A DNA stretch of 64,000 bases from Cristatella mucedo (GCA_009760855.2 WPIO01000101.1:594001-658000), one strand, 5' to 3'. Numbered from the stretch's first letter, positions 11,931-24,366 are shown. Program-made: numbers and translations. The notes: generated by a model not told the origin, from the sequence alone.

Positions 11931-12540
11931 TAGGTCTTCTATATACCTCATAAGATAACTTAATCTCTTTCCAATCGTTTTACAGCTGCTGCCAGATAAG
12001 GCATTCGTGGCCAGAGGCAGGTAAGATCTGTGGCTGATTTGCACTGCATTATGCACAGGTAGCCACACAAAGCACACAGGAACAAAAATAAGTTCGCTGG
12101 AACTATGGGAAAGCTGTCTGGATCAGATGCGTCTTTAACATTAACTTAAAGGATGCAAGGTCACTCCAGGTTGTGACAGTAGCTGGAAGGGCATTTCAGA
12201 CTTCGGCTAAAGGCCTGATCGCCGAGATTTCAATTTAGTGTGAGGGACGGCGAAATGACAAGATGCTGAGCTGCAAGTGGGATGACAGCACACTGGAGGA
12301 GCGATGAGGTCGGATAGGAAGGCTGGTTCAAGTGAAGTGACCTGAATGCCAGACTGAAGATCTGGAAACCGATTCGATGCTTTACAGGAAACCAGTGAGG
12401 TCCGATAGATGTGTGCTGTGGCAGCTAATTCCCTGACGACTGGCTGAGCGGCAAAGTTTTTTCCCAGTTGCCGGCGATTGGGGGCACAGGCCGGAAATCC
12501 AGAATTAAGATTATTATAATAATCTATATTCGACGTCACA
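11886..12540 (-). mobile_element. LINE relic, family E (minus strand)
   Basis: The minus-strand frame 12539-12207 encodes a non-LTR RT C-terminal tail (AFLSDLIAPPVCCHPTCSSA, then HFAVPHTKLKS). The 3' side ends in an (ATT)n-like tail near 11900-11935. Related sequence occurs at about 26250-26560. Confidence 0.6.
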
Positions 12541-12689
12541 AACGCATGAACTAGTTTGGCTGTCGTACTGCCACCTAAGGAGGCCCTGGTTTTGGCAGAG
12601 GAGGAAAGTTCGCCTCTACTGACAACTCATTTTGTAAGACGCCTCGTTTTCTGAGCATCACTGGTATGATCCTGCCGAACCTCAATGGT

Positions 12690-13260
12690 GACTTTAAAAT
12701 CTTAACAGTGACGTTAACAACTTTCGGGCGACATTGGCATTGATTTACCACCTTCAACTGGCTCTCGATCAAGCCGGGTATCGACTTAAGGTTCTGTCGT
12801 TCACTTTTGGATCCCATTTATTCTTTCTCCGAACTATACCCCATTGTATTAGTCCTCGTAGCCCCGCGCCGGCCCTATTGACTAAAGTCGTGCAGCTGCC
12901 TACAACCAACTGTGACGAATCTCGCGGAAGCACAAGCGTAAACGTAGCTCAGCAAAAGAGTCTGAGCCTGAGTAATGCTTCTCGTGGCGTGTACATATGC
13001 AACTAGAGAAACGAGATCGCGGATATGTGCCACGAAGGAGCGAAGGCCGTTTCCGTATGTTTCGGTTGCTGGCCAAGAACGCCCGTAGGCCAGCTTCCAT
13101 ACACTCTTTAATGCTGACCGGCCGATTGCGAGAGTTTCGCTAATCATCAAAACACCACGCGAACGCGAAAGAAACTCAAATCTTTTGGAGACCGTGCCTT
13201 TAGATCGTATGCTAACTAATCAGAAGGTGTCTATAATGTGATCCGGCCAGCTAAGGGTCA
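12690..13260 (+). mobile_element. CR1/L2-like LINE relic, family C (interior)
   Basis: Plus-strand fragments match the region before the C-terminus of other copies: a HLQLALDQAGYRLKVLSFTF stretch, then a decayed GDRAF-like phrase at about 13185. Stops and frameshifts are present. Confidence 0.5.
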
Positions 13261-13519
13261 CCGGATTGGTTAAGCCTGACCTTTGTTGTAAGGTCGGATG
13301 GTCCCTTGTTCTGGGCACTCGGGTGCCGGAGGAGTTCGGCGGCCGAGATGTGGAATCTAAAGCGCGCTGAGTTTCCTGGTCGCTCAAATGCCCACATACG
13401 GAAACACATGTAGCTGGCGTTCCTCGACCATGCCATCAACCTTGGAAGGCCACGAGGACTCATCGCTCCCCCCCCCCGTGTGGCGGTAAATAAGCACGCT
13501 CGCTGTTATGGCCTGTCGA

Positions 13520-13655
13520 GCTGGTTTGGTCCAGCGTGCTCGCCCCGACCAAGGGGTGGCTGAGATCGTGGGCTCCAGCCCCGAGGCATATGTGAAGCGC
13601 CAGAACAGAGATTGAGTTCTTCTAGGGCGCTATACAAATGAGTATTATTGTTTTT
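13520..13655 (+). mobile_element. SINE family B, copy 2
   Basis: Starts CGAGCTGGTTTGGTCCAGCG, continues with GTGGGCTCCAGCCCC and ends TTCTAGGGCGCTATACAAAT. The head is more decayed than in the copies at 3253 and 49388. Confidence 0.75.
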
Positions 13656-13659
13656 GTAA

Positions 13660-15030
13660 GTTCCGCGTGCGTTCCTCTGTAGCGTGGAGTTAGTAGCCTC
13701 TGTCTGCCTGAGTTGGGGGCCTCGGCTAGCTGAGATGCGCTTGTGAGCCTCCGTTACCGAAGTCAATGTCGCACCGCTGTCGTCTTTATAGACATTTGTT
13801 CATATAGATGTTCAGCTTTCAAGATTTCTCTGGTTCAAGAGCGTCCTCCGGCTTTGGGAAGGTTGACTTCGTTGTTTCCTACGAACAACTCTCCTTAGCC
13901 TAATGTTCCCTAGCAGTACAGTTTAGTTCCCCTGTTATTGTTGGCGCACACGATAAACGGTTAAACATGACGGCCGTTCGCCTTGTCCCTGCCCTGCGAT
14001 AGCGAAGTGGCAGCAGGAGGCGTAGCTGTGGTGGATTGTGGTCGTGCGGGCTGGATGTAGCTTACCCAGTTGTTTCGGTTGCGAACTGCCCGAATATGCA
14101 TGTATATGCACTCGAAGCTTATAAGATGCTGCTGATAGAAACACAGTGAATAATAAATTTACATTATTTTCTCCATTTACTACAATTAGGTGAACTTCAT
14201 AGTGCTGTCCGAGAGCTTTGGTGTATCAAAAGGCATTGGGGACATCAGAGAAATGCACTGATCCACCATGTACAGCTAGTTATCGGGCAAATACTTTTGC
14301 CGACTCAGGACGGCCAGTTAGCTGTTACCGTCTGTAATTGGGGGAGTGCTGCCCGGATCGCCCAATTTTGCATTAAATAAAACACCATCCTATTCACACA
14401 TCCAACAACCGAGCCTAGAGATTAAATGCTCACGTGTAGCAGTGAATACGGTTGTCTAAATCGATTTTCATACTTTCAAATGTGGTTTTTGGGTAATCGC
14501 GTTATCTGCTTGGGCACCTTCGGCATGACCTGAGGTGCACTGGCCAGTGTTACTTACCACTGAAAGTGCCTCGAAGCACGAGCATGGCAGCATGTCGCCA
14601 TCCACTAACATGGTGCCCCACTCTCGTGAGCTTGTGAGAGTTCTCTGCTTGCAGCCCACTTCAACATTACTTTCTTAAGTCTTTCTGATTTACCGAATTT
14701 CATGGTAACTGGCCAGCCCGAAATTCGTAAGATTGGTGTACCATGATCGAAAACGTCTCCAAGGAACTCTCACCACAGCAGTTTGTGTCAGAGTCAACTA
14801 GTCAAAGCAGAGAACAATTCAAAAACTCCAGCCCGGATACGACGAACACTCTGCTGAAAACTAGCGCAGAGCAAAAATAAGAAAACATCGTGGCTGTAAT
14901 GGCAGCTAGTTACTACCTTTCAGGTAGTGAACACTCCAGCAGCACGCCATACCACATGACCGGCAGGTAGACGGGTGGGAGCAGGGTGTGATCGATCAAG
15001 TAAAGCTCAGGGCAAGAATAGAAAGTTATG
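13660..15030. other. Intergenic, nothing recognised
   Basis: No ORF longer than about 70 codons, no repeat family seen elsewhere in the window and no RNA gene recognised. Confidence 0.5.
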
Positions 15031-15053
15031 AACCATATTGCACTTTCAACAAC

Positions 15054-15059
15054 TTTATT
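15054..15059 (-). terminator. Poly(A) signal AATAAA for PPM1
   Basis: On the minus strand AATAAA is followed within 5 nt by GTTGTTG, a GU-rich downstream element. It lies about 525 nt after the proposed PPM1 stop (15582) and is the first canonical signal downstream. Confidence 0.6.
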
Positions 15060-15581
15060 GGGACACAGAGCCGTCACACAGTAATTGTCGAATAAAAAAT
15101 GTACCCGACAGCGAAATCAAACATTGCCTCTATTCGATGGCCTCTAGTTGAAAGGAAGCGTACTAATAGGAAATAACGAGCTTAGTTGACAGAACGCAAC
15201 TCCCTAGGACCTGCTAACCACGCCTGCAGCTAGTCACAGCTCGAGTACCAATTGGAACTGGCCTCATTCCAGATGCCAGCTATCAAGCAAGAACTCAAAC
15301 AAAGCACAGCCTCTCACACTGATCGGTAAGATCCTGTGAATAATCCAATATCACAGAAACTCATCTTTTTGCCGCTGCCGGAACTATTAGAGCAGCATTG
15401 GCGCAATTGGTGAGGCGTTTGTTAAATGGATGTAGTAATATTGTCCGACGATCAAGATACCACAGGCGAGTGCATGAGGCACACACCAGTGCACCCTCTA
15501 CGTTCTGCCTCCCGATGACAGGCTGCTGCTGCCGGTAAGTCTGAAAGTGTAGCATTTACCTAGGTGCAGCCTGCCAGGTGT

Positions 15582-15605
15582 CTACAATCCATCTTTTACT
15601 GGCTT
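15582..15605 (-). CDS. PPM1A/PPM1B: PPM1A/B last coding exon
   Basis: A strong acceptor (CTTTTGTTTTGCAG) precedes AAGCCAGTAAAAGATGGATT. Read in phase 0 it gives KPVKDGL and TAG. The 3' UTR would run to the AATAAA at 15054-15059. Confidence 0.5.
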   Translation of the reverse strand, partial: KPVKDGL

Positions 15606-18600
15606 CTGCAAAACAAAAGAAAAGTGCATTACCCCTACCTCCACGACACAGCTAGGCATGCGCTGGCTTGACGAAAACGCTTGACAGAATACTCGAACTG
15701 AAAAGCTTAATAGCTCTGAGATTGACTCGCAGCCGTGTAAGAGCAAACTAACTCAGCAGATAAGCATGGGTGAAATTACATTGCCATTTTAAAACATTGC
15801 CGTGCTTGATATTAGTAATAAAACGATGTGTGTTTGCAACTACCTCTTCCTACTAGCAGCTGTTAATATTTAGGAAGATTTTTGTTGTTCAAGACTTTCG
15901 CTCTCAAATCCTGCAAATTCAGAAATTGAGAAACTAAACGCAAAAATTCGGCTCTGCCAGCATATCTTCTGTTGAATCTGCACGAAATTTACGTGTCCTG
16001 TTCCAGAGTGACCCTGTACTAGACGACCACACCAGCTCCACAGTCGAGTCTGCCTACTTTTAGCTATATAACATTGCTAAAATTTGGGCTTTCTTAAACA
16101 GGGATACTAAAAATTGTCCTTGCATTTGTGATATCTCGTCTGAACTTTTGTAACTCACTGCTTGCTGGTCTACCTGCCTGTGCAATCAGGTGCTTACAGT
16201 TGGTGCAAAACTCTACAGCTAGGCTTGTCTGTCGTGAGAGGCATTTCCCACATCACCAATTTTTGCAGACCTGCACTGGCTACCAGTCAAGCAAACAAAG
16301 CATCGACTTCAAGGTTCTATCAACTCACTTTTAGGTCCCTTTATTATTTGGCTCCAGCCTTCTTACAATAACTACTCCGCCCCACCAGGCAAGGTATCGT
16401 AACACCTGCTTTTCCGAATTTATTTGTTTAGCGATACTGCGTGTGAACCTTTTGGAGACCATGCCTTTAGTTAGAATGCTTCCAAAGCCCAGATTTCACT
16501 TCCGACTGACGTCACGACATCCACTGTATTAACATTTAAAAAGAAGCTAAAAAGGCATCTGTTTATCGCAGCATTAAGTGGGTCAAAGCGATTCGTCTTA
16601 CGTGTGGTTATGCGTGCTCACACTGAGCATGCTGCCACTAACCATATTTACATGCTGACCCGGTGTATGCCACATGTAAACCATGTTATGCTTGCTGACT
16701 TTGTGCATGTTACTAACATTAATCTGATATGCAAAATGCTTTGGAATCGTAATATACATATTCTGTAAAGGAAGCATGGTCAAATGTTTAATGTCATGTC
16801 ATGTATGACATGACATTAAACATTTGACCATGCTTCCTTTACAGAATATGTAAAGTGCCTAGAAGGGAACTACGTTCTCTAGGGCACAAACAAATGTATT
16901 ATACTTGCGAACATAATTACGATTCCAAAGCATTTTGCATATCAGATGCCCATTTCTGTTTGCAAGCTATAACTCAGGCTTGATGAGGCTGGTAGCCATT
17001 TACCATCTAAGCAGCAGACTTATGCAGACAAATCGTTCTACCAGTAGATTCAACATTAACCAATTTCAAGTATCGAACCACTAAGATGCACTCATCTGCC
17101 TGTTCGTTGCACGGTTACATTTTTAAAAAGTACGCAATACACGAATTAAACGATCCCCGCTGGAAGCAGTCAACACACTTGCAATTGGTGCCAGTGACAA
17201 AACCCGATTAGACAACCATGCCAAACATTTCACCGCCGGATCTTGCTTTTCTTGTGCAGAAAAAAAAGATGGGCGACTGTCCCCTCAACCTGAACCCGAC
17301 AGAACTAAGGTACCAATCAAAGGGACAAAATACAGTCACACGTTGGTGACCACGATGAAACGGCGACATGGACTTACTTTAGCATCCTGAAGCCTATGTA
17401 AACAAGCAGCCACGAAATGGTGCCTACAACGCACAAACAAGTGTCAACAGCTAAATAAAAATACAAGTACAAACACAAATGTCAACACAAACACACACAA
17501 GCGGTAAGCTGGCTGCCCGGTCAACAGCTGTGGCTTCTGGGGGAACACTTCATCGTGACAGTGCAGGTAGAGGTGGAATTGGACGTATTAGAAGCAACCC
17601 AAGCCCGAGGCACAGAGGGAACAGGAGGTTGGGAAAAGTCTGTCAGCACCAGCAAGGATCTCACTGGACCAGGCGCCATGCGTCCAAGCATAAGAGGCAA
17701 TCTGCTAGTAGCACAGACCGAGCAAATGGGAACGAATCCGGTCACTTAAAAGGGGAAATAAACAAGCACAAACAACTCACTTAGCATGGATGCCGCCACC
17801 GGGAGGCAGGCCTTCGATCGGCACTTCCATTGTCGACAAATGACGCATCAGCGTGTAGATATCTAGCTCGGAATCTAAGCTGAACAACTCTGGAAAAGAT
17901 GGCTGAACTTCAAAACGTGTGCCACTCAGAGACCGCTTTCAGCTCCAAGCTCACGGGCGGCTTTCGTCGCGACATACACTACGATGAATGCAGGCGGCAA
18001 CACGTGGAAAAAAGAGCCCGTACCTTTAACTTTGGCATCTATACGCATGTCAAGCTCTTTATCCACTCTTATGGCCTCTTCCGAGACCGTTGGGCTGCCA
18101 GCAAATGCCACGATTACGACACTCATGTTATCTCGACTGCCCTAGAGGGAATTGCACACTCAAGCTCGTGATCCTCAACAATACTGATCGCAAGCCAGAT
18201 TGCAAAGAAGCCAGCTGCTTTTCGTCATTCCGGAGCTCATAAAAACCGCACAAAGCAGCCAGCCAGCCATGTTGCAAGCTTGAATGTCTTCCTTAACAAG
18301 AACGATAACAGAACGACAGTATTGGTGTCGAGTGGAAGGGGCCTAAACAACACATTTGCTTAATTGATCTTTCTAGGATCACGATCGGCCGTACCCAATA
18401 AAGAGGCAGCCGCGCAAGGACACACGATGTGTATTTTGAGTCCTCGGTTTTCTCGAACACTTGGTTCACACATCCATCCACTGCTCATGCAGACCTTTAA
18501 TTGCATGCTTTGCGCAACAGGTCTGACACATCGAGAAAGATGATCTGTCTGGAGGGGCAAGACAGACGAGCAAGAAAGGAACACAAGCAACAAGAAGCAA

Positions 18601-21600
18601 CGTCTTCTACGAGTGGCCACCAAGAGGCGCGACTATCGGCGCTGAAAGCCGCTTTGGCTGTGAGTGCGCTACACAAAACTCGCCTGCGTAACACCCACAT
18701 GGTCCTTATGACTTTGTGGAGTTACAGACGGAGATACATTACACAAGCACAATGCACTTCCTGTCACTCCTAAAGGACCAAGCGACTGCGGGTGCTGGCG
18801 AGCTTCTACAGCGCATTCAAGGCGCGACCAGGTTGTCGTGTCCGATCGGCAGCTAGCAGGTCACCTCGCGAAGCAACAACCAAGTGTGAGAAAAGACGAC
18901 AAGAGAACTGTCGACAAGACTAGGCAACACGACACGACTATAAACCCCCCATCTGCCGTTAGCAAGTTGACGGTATCATCCAAAAGTAGTCGTGCATGGC
19001 CTGCAGCACACAGGCAGCAGGCATTTCGCTAGACATTCAAGAGCTTGTACGACTTCCAAACTGACAACGGTACACTGATAGGGAGGAGCACAAGCAAAGA
19101 CATGCGACTGAAAAAGCAGACGCGAGTAAATCACGTGAGCTGCTGCCTGGATATAAAACCTACAATGACTCATCAAAGCAGATGCTCGAACCAGTAGATG
19201 GTAAGATTGCCCTATACACCCCAAACCAGTCGCTCCGACTACAGCTACTCGGTTATCGCGAACCCAGTTCCCGAGTGTCTTCTGCATCAAAAGAACGGAT
19301 CTCGTTACAGTGACCGGTTTTTAGCAACCTTCCCGATTAAAAGAAAACAGTTGCACGGTTCCAACCGGAGCCAGGCCAGGTCAGTGGACCTCGCTCCGGC
19401 TTTAACGAACTTCTAGAGAATCCAGGATCGTTTTCAACAGCAAGCCCACCATCTTCAGTCAATCCCGAGACATGCCACGAGCACATCAGATCACCATAAA
19501 AAAATGCAGTCAAAGCATAGCGAAATGAAAAGCAGGAATGAGCCATAAAGCATGTTCTAAACCGAACTCTTGTAGTGCCAGCAGTGAATGGACGAATTCA
19601 AGCCGAAACAAGTATAAAACATTATGTTTGCATCACAAGTGGGACTTCCACCACTAAGAGCAGTGGATACCAACGACCCCCGGAGATCCTTCTGGCCAGT
19701 ATAGCTTGCCGAATTCAAAATAAAAAATGCAGTCCAGCTTTACGAAAAAGTACGGCGATTGGTGGACCAAAGCAAAAAACTTGTCCGACTTTCCTAAACA
19801 TCGTGGATAGTTCAGTCGCCTAATGGAAACAGAGGGAGGCACGGGGCAAAATGATGCACACACATAGAGTTCCATCGAAGCTCAAGGCTTGTATGACGGT
19901 GCAAATAAATTCAGTACCATCATTGGTTAACTGATACTGTTCAGACCAGGCTGACTTAGCACGTTTTCGGCCAACTGGAAGCAAAGTAAGGTGGTTCATC
20001 ATTTCAACAGATACATCGCCTCACAAAACGACCGCTATGTTGTGATGGCAATTTTTCTTAGTTTTGCTTTTTGTACGAACTGTACAATTTGTGGTTATAC
20101 GGCAAGTCTCTGCATAGATTTTTTTGCTATTGAGAGCCGACGTCAAGTCGGCATCTAGACGAAGTATGACAGCATGTCGAAGCAGGGCAGAAGCCGCAGC
20201 AGCAGCAACATCTTCGCGACTGCCGGGCAGCACACCAAGAATGCAGAGCCACAGTCAATAATAATAATAATACATTTGATATAGCACCCTCAGAGAACTC
20301 AATCTCTTTATAGGCAGTTTCAAGCCCACTTTAATCTGATCGGCACAACAAAGTACTTGCTATCACCAAGTTTATCGATTCAAATCCAAAAGAAGTCAAG
20401 TTTCGCATTAGGACTTTTACAAAACCATGCCGACCACAGTTCACTCGATGTAGCCATTAAAAACGCCAGCGGAAAAAAGATAAGTGCATAACTAAAAATA
20501 TCGCTCGGAAAGTAATGCGCTACACAACAGACGCTCAAACAAGCCGCCATAATGACATAGTCACACCAGTTCCGATGTCTTGTAAAATACGTCACACCCG
20601 GCGCCTAGTGCCGGCGGCGAGCGCCTACCCCACGGGATCTCTTGACGTGCCGGATCGGCCAGCTTTCCAACGCGCTCTCACAACTAGATGCCACACCCAC
20701 CCGGTGGGTTTGCTTGCAGCCCCCCAGCTGCCAGTTTCACGGCTAAGTGCCGAAGCCACAAGCAGGTGGCACTGGCCTAGTGCTGCCCGATCTAGAAAAT
20801 AAAAAATACACTGACTGATTTAACAGCCTCTTAGTAAAAAAAGAGCATTAAAGGCTATCCTTACCGCTTGCAGCTGCAATCAAGGATCGCCCACCACAGG
20901 ATTCAAACCTGCGACCTCGGTCGTGAAGAGCACCGCTGTACCCAGTGGGCCACCACGGCCGGCCTCATGAGCTAAGCTCACCTCAAAACTCCCTAGAACC
21001 GTTGCCTGACAGTGGGAAGTACAGTGACCGATTCAGAAAACCCCAGCAGACACAGCAAACGATCCAGGCAACGCACAAACAACAGTTGCAACCGATTCGG
21101 GCTGCTTCGGCGAGCACAAGTGTTCGAGGTCTTGCGAAACGGCGAGCTCAGGCAAGCGTGGACTGCATGATGGCGCGCTCTCATATTTCTAGTGAGCCGA
21201 TGGTACCTCGACCCAACCGGCTGCACTGAACAAAGGAAATCAAATGAACCAGGTACGGCTGTGCAACAGCCGGGCAGTGGCGACTCAGCCGGCTGGCTAC
21301 TGACACAGAGCGTAAAAACCAACAACAACAGATTGCCCCAAGCTTCACTGGTAGAGTAGGCTCTGCAATCTTTGGTTGGGGCAGGAGAGAAGTCGACAGT
21401 AACTTGAAATAGATAAATTATCCTGTGTCAGCACTACTGCATGCCTCGCCCGTGAGCAGTCCACAGCCAAAAGTAAAGGGACGTTTGTTTGTCTTTAGCT
21501 ACTTCACACAACATTCAGCATACGTAAAGTGCTTAGACAGAGATTAATCATATGTAAAGCCCGCACTGAGATTAATTTCACCGAGGGTGCTATACAAATG

Positions 21601-24366
21601 TATTATCACTATTATAATACTCTAATTCATTTTTCAATAATTTTCCAATGAATATTTGCAGCTGCCATGCGATACGAGCATGTAGCTTGTGGCGCGCCAG
21701 ATCCGACGAGCGGACCTGGCGCGCTGCAGCTGGCGCTGACCCCCCCCCCCGAGGTCAAGCGCCGGAATGGACACAATTCCCTACATAGCAGGGTAGCACG
21801 CCGAGCGCTCGCAAAATTCACTTTCTTGCCCTCACGCGATAGCAAGCCTTACAAGAAACTACACAGGCTGTAGCTCAGCCCCACGGATGTGCCGCAGTGC
21901 CTGCACTCCCGACAGTTCAGAGCAGCACACAGTGATTGTCTTGCAGGCCACCGCAGCTATATGCTCACTTGCACAGCTCAAGCAGAGCTGGTGCAGAGTC
22001 TCCATACCCACTACTCGTCCCCTACGATGCCGCCTCACGTGCCGGCACCTCGAGCAGCGCATCCGCTCGTGTGCGCTGCTCGAGATGCCACCACAAGGCT
22101 CCTCGAGCCTTCAAAGAGCAACAAATGGCGACAAGAGCCTGCACAGCCAACTGCATAACTACCCACAGCAGACTGGCAGCAATGATGATAATAATAATAA
22201 TAACACACTTGCATAGCGTCCTAAGAGAACTACAGGGCGTTCTGGCCACGTTACATATATATACTGCAAAGGAACCATGTCAACTGGTTAGCGATAGCTT
22301 GCAGTGTCAGCACACATAAGCACACACAAGACGATTCAAACACATATGGAGATACAAGCCTCGAGGAACAGGTGGACTTACAGCTTCCTTCTAAATGTCG
22401 ACATGCCATGAGAAAAGTCCGGCTGCCAGTTCTTCAGCCGGAATTGAGTTCCAGGCTTTGGGAGCATCCGAACAGAAGGTATCGATGCCACAGGATGTGA
22501 GGTTGGGTAGAGGCACAGCTAAACGACTTGAGTCAGATGAGCAGGAGGTACGAAATGAAGCACGAGCAGGAAGTAGTACGTAAAAGGTATTCTGGACCAA
22601 GCGAATGAAGGAAACTAAAAGTGAGCAACAGAACGCTGAAGTCGACAAGCTGCGTTATGGGGAGCAAGTGCAGGTCGGTGAGAAGTGGCACGATGTGGCG
22701 GTTTCGAGTTCACGATGGACAAACCTTGCTAGCGACTTTTGCATCAATTGTAAGCACCAAAATGCCAGCAAAACATGAGGCAGTGTATCACACAAGCCTA
22801 GAAGAGATGCCATACAGTGCACAGACCAGATTGGCTTTGATACGCTTGTCCAAGCAGGCCCGAATCCGTCCAATGGTGCTTAGTTGATAGTGACTTGCTG
22901 TGGAGCTGACGTGGTCATCGAATGAAAGGTCACTTTGAACAAGGACACAGAATGCCAGCAGCTACTACAGAAGATATGCTAGCATTTGAGGTTTAGGGTT
23001 TCCAGTTCTTGAGTAACACTAGGTTTGCCTAGTTTTTCATAACTAGTAAGTTGGTTTAACCGTCATTCAATTTGAGAAAAGTCTGCGGCAGTCCAAGTGA
23101 TAATGTCAGCAACACACGCTGAAAGGTACTAAAAAGAGAACGAGTTCAACGTGCTGGAATGCAGGGACGATCAAAGCACTGGCGCGAGTGCTAGAAATCA
23201 AAGCCTTGATTGTAGCAAGAGCCTTCCTCCCAGCTGCTGCCAGTCAGGAAGAAGCACCACCTACTTACTAGCCACCTAGCAAAGGACCGGTCACACCCGG
23301 GCCTTCTGAGTAGTGATGTAACACAAATTCACACAACTCAAGGCCGTCGTTCACAAACGAACTACCTGGCTGGCTTCAGCAGACTGCAGAGCACGAGCTC
23401 TCTCTCTCTCTCACGCACGCACGCACACGCGCATAGCCGCGGGCAGCTCACCTTGAACAGGCACGTGTCCACAACGAGGTTGCACACCTCTTCGAGGTTA
23501 TCGGTGAGCCGCAGCTGATACCGCACGAAGTCGCACACCTCGTCGTTGGTCATGACGTCCCAGATGCCGTCGCAGGCGAGGACCAGGAACTCGTCTCTCG
23601 TCACATCGCGGTCGAGGTCGCTGATGTCGGGCTCGGGCGAGACTAGCTGCTCGCACGGGCCCATGCTGTCGACGTTCTTGTACTCGTAGTCGCCGAGCGC
23701 GCGCGACACGGCCAGCGAGCCGTTGATGCGCTGCACCATCACGCTGCCGCCGGCGCGCTGAATGCGCTCTTTCTCCACCGGATTGATGGGCTTGTGGTCC
23801 TGCGTGCTGAACTGCAGCTTGCCGCCACGCGAGAGCACGCCGCGCGAGTCGCCGCAGTTGCCAAAGAACACGTGGGTGGGCGTGACGATCGCGCACACCG
23901 CCGTCGACCCGCTCTTGTCTTGGCCGCTCACGACCTCCGGCATTTGCCGCATCTGAGCGTCCAGGTTCAGGAAGCCGGTTCGAATGCCTCGCTTGACGCT
24001 CTCCACCGACGGAGTCGATCGCCTCGCCTCTGCCGCCAGCACGCCGTCGCTCGGCATCGCTGCGGCGGCAGCAGCCGCAGCGATGCCGCCGGCCTGCGGG
24101 TCCATGTCGGCGCGGAAGTCCTCGTTGCGCGTGATGTAGTCGAGCAGCTTGTCGGCGGAGTAGGCCGAGACCTTGGCGCCGGCGTGACCGTCGAATATGG
24201 CGAAAAATGACCAGCCGGGCAGGCCCGGCAGTCCGATGATGGCGCAGTGCGCGTCCTCCATTTCGATCCGCCAGCCCTGCATGCTGCTCAGGCCGTAGCG
24301 TAGCTCGTTGCCCTGGCCCTGCTCGTTGTGCTTGTCCGTCCGCGGCCGGTCCAAGAACGCCCCCAT
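15582..24366 (-). CDS. PPM1A/PPM1B: PP2C-type Ser/Thr phosphatase PPM1A/PPM1B
   Basis: Mg/Mn-dependent protein phosphatase that in other animals dephosphorylates stress-kinase, TGF-beta and NF-kB pathway proteins in cytoplasm and nucleus. Coding exons are 24366-23452, 18141-18024, 17889-17781, a tentative 16-nt exon at 17393-17378, and 15605-15582 (stop TAG). The model is 393 residues; human PPM1A is 382. The start MGAFLDRP carries the family's conserved N-myristoylation glycine. Metal-site motifs are all present: RIEMEDAH (about residues 33-40), IFDGHAG (about 58-64), [10 protein letters not shown], and GSRDNMS at the start of exon 2. The segment before the first ATG stays open but has no ATG. 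An Ala-rich stretch (about residues 85-105) interrupts the loop after the NEDFRADM phrase and is longer than in vertebrate forms. The C-terminal helical lobe ends soon after [11 protein letters not shown]. The gene is divergent from SELENON across about 0.9 kb. Confidence 0.88.
15900..16915 (+). mobile_element. CR1/L2-like LINE relic, family C, with fold-back
   Basis: The plus strand keeps RT remnants in order: [17 protein letters not shown], then [19 protein letters not shown] and VQNSTARLV, the usual thumb-region phrases of CR1/L2 elements. It then has the C-terminal and 3' UTR tail ending AAAGTGCCTAGAAGGGAACT to AAATGTATTATA. The 3' part is interrupted by a large inverted repeat (16755-16852). 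Confidence 0.8.
16724..16945. repeat. Nested inverted repeat (fold-back)
   Basis: Inner arms 16755-16801 and 16806-16852 are perfect 47-bp inverted copies around a 4-nt loop. Outer arms 16724-16753 and 16916-16945 (CTGATATGCAAAATGCTTTG in the left arm) are also perfect 30-bp inverted copies. The 63 nt between inner and outer right arms is the LINE 3' tail. Confidence 0.95.
17378..17393 (-). CDS. PPM1A/PPM1B: PPM1A/B possible 16-nt microexon
   Basis: ACATAG precedes GCTTCAGGATGCTAAA and GTAAGT follows. It has the right phase (one base plus five codons) to join exon 3 to the last exon, giving LQDAK. It is too short to be sure. Skipping it gives HAKSQ-stop with the same last exon. Confidence 0.35.
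17781..17889 (-). CDS. PPM1A/PPM1B: PPM1A/B exon 3 (C-terminal helices)
   Basis: The acceptor TTTTCCAG precedes AGTTGTTCAGC. Joined in phase 1 it codes [20 protein letters not shown] and then [12 protein letters not shown], matching the family phrase V-M-R-L-S then LPPGG. The reading frame hits TGA right after HAK, but a strong donor (AA/GTGAGT) overlaps that stop, so splicing onward in phase 2 is more likely. Confidence 0.88.
18024..18141 (-). CDS. PPM1A/PPM1B: PPM1A/B exon 2 (GSRDNMS)
   Basis: The acceptor CTAG precedes GGCAGTCGAGATAAC, coding [15 protein letters not shown]. It supplies the last metal-binding aspartate and then helix [15 protein letters not shown]. It ends in phase 1 at the donor AAAG/GTACGG. 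The 5.3 kb intron before it holds SINE and LINE relics. Confidence 0.93.
18650..18745 (+). mobile_element. LINE family D, 3' UTR fragment
   Basis: Shares GCTGTGAGTGCGCTACACAA, ACACCCACATGGTC and GACTTTGTGGAGTTACAGAC with the longer copy at 26855-27208 and the minus-strand copy at 63262-63535. Confidence 0.75.
20262..20325 (-). mobile_element. LINE family C, 3' tail fragment
   Basis: AATAATAATACATTTGATAT, then GAGAACTCAATCTCTTTATA: the 3' terminal 60 nt of family C, inverted. It lies in PPM1 intron 1. Confidence 0.7.
20799..20962 (-). mobile_element. SINE family A, decayed copy
   Basis: Shares CTGATTTAACAGCCTC, the CGCTTGCAG phrase and a B box (GGTTTGAATCC on the minus strand) with the intact family A copies. 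Confidence 0.75.
21525..21615 (+). mobile_element. LINE family C, 3' tail fragment
   Basis: Contains two partial tails, TAAAGTGCTTAGACAGAGAT and then GAGGGTGCTATACAAATGTA followed by TTATCACTATTAT. Confidence 0.6.
22185..22960 (-). mobile_element. LINE family C relic in PPM1 intron
   Basis: A (TAA)n end at 22186-22202, then on the minus strand the tail CTGTAGTTCTCTTAGGACGC. The coding remnant of minus 22648-22391 reads [20 protein letters not shown], which corresponds to the GD-AF-AP-WNSLP motif of the RT C-terminus. Confidence 0.8.
23452..24366 (-). CDS. PPM1A/PPM1B: PPM1A/B coding exon 1 (catalytic domain)
   Basis: 305 codons from MGAFLD to CLFK, ending phase 0 at the donor AAG/GTGAGC. 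The exon boundary falls just before the GSRDNMS motif. It carries all metal ligands except the last aspartate. A short CT run on the plus strand (23398-23413) follows the donor. Confidence 0.95.
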
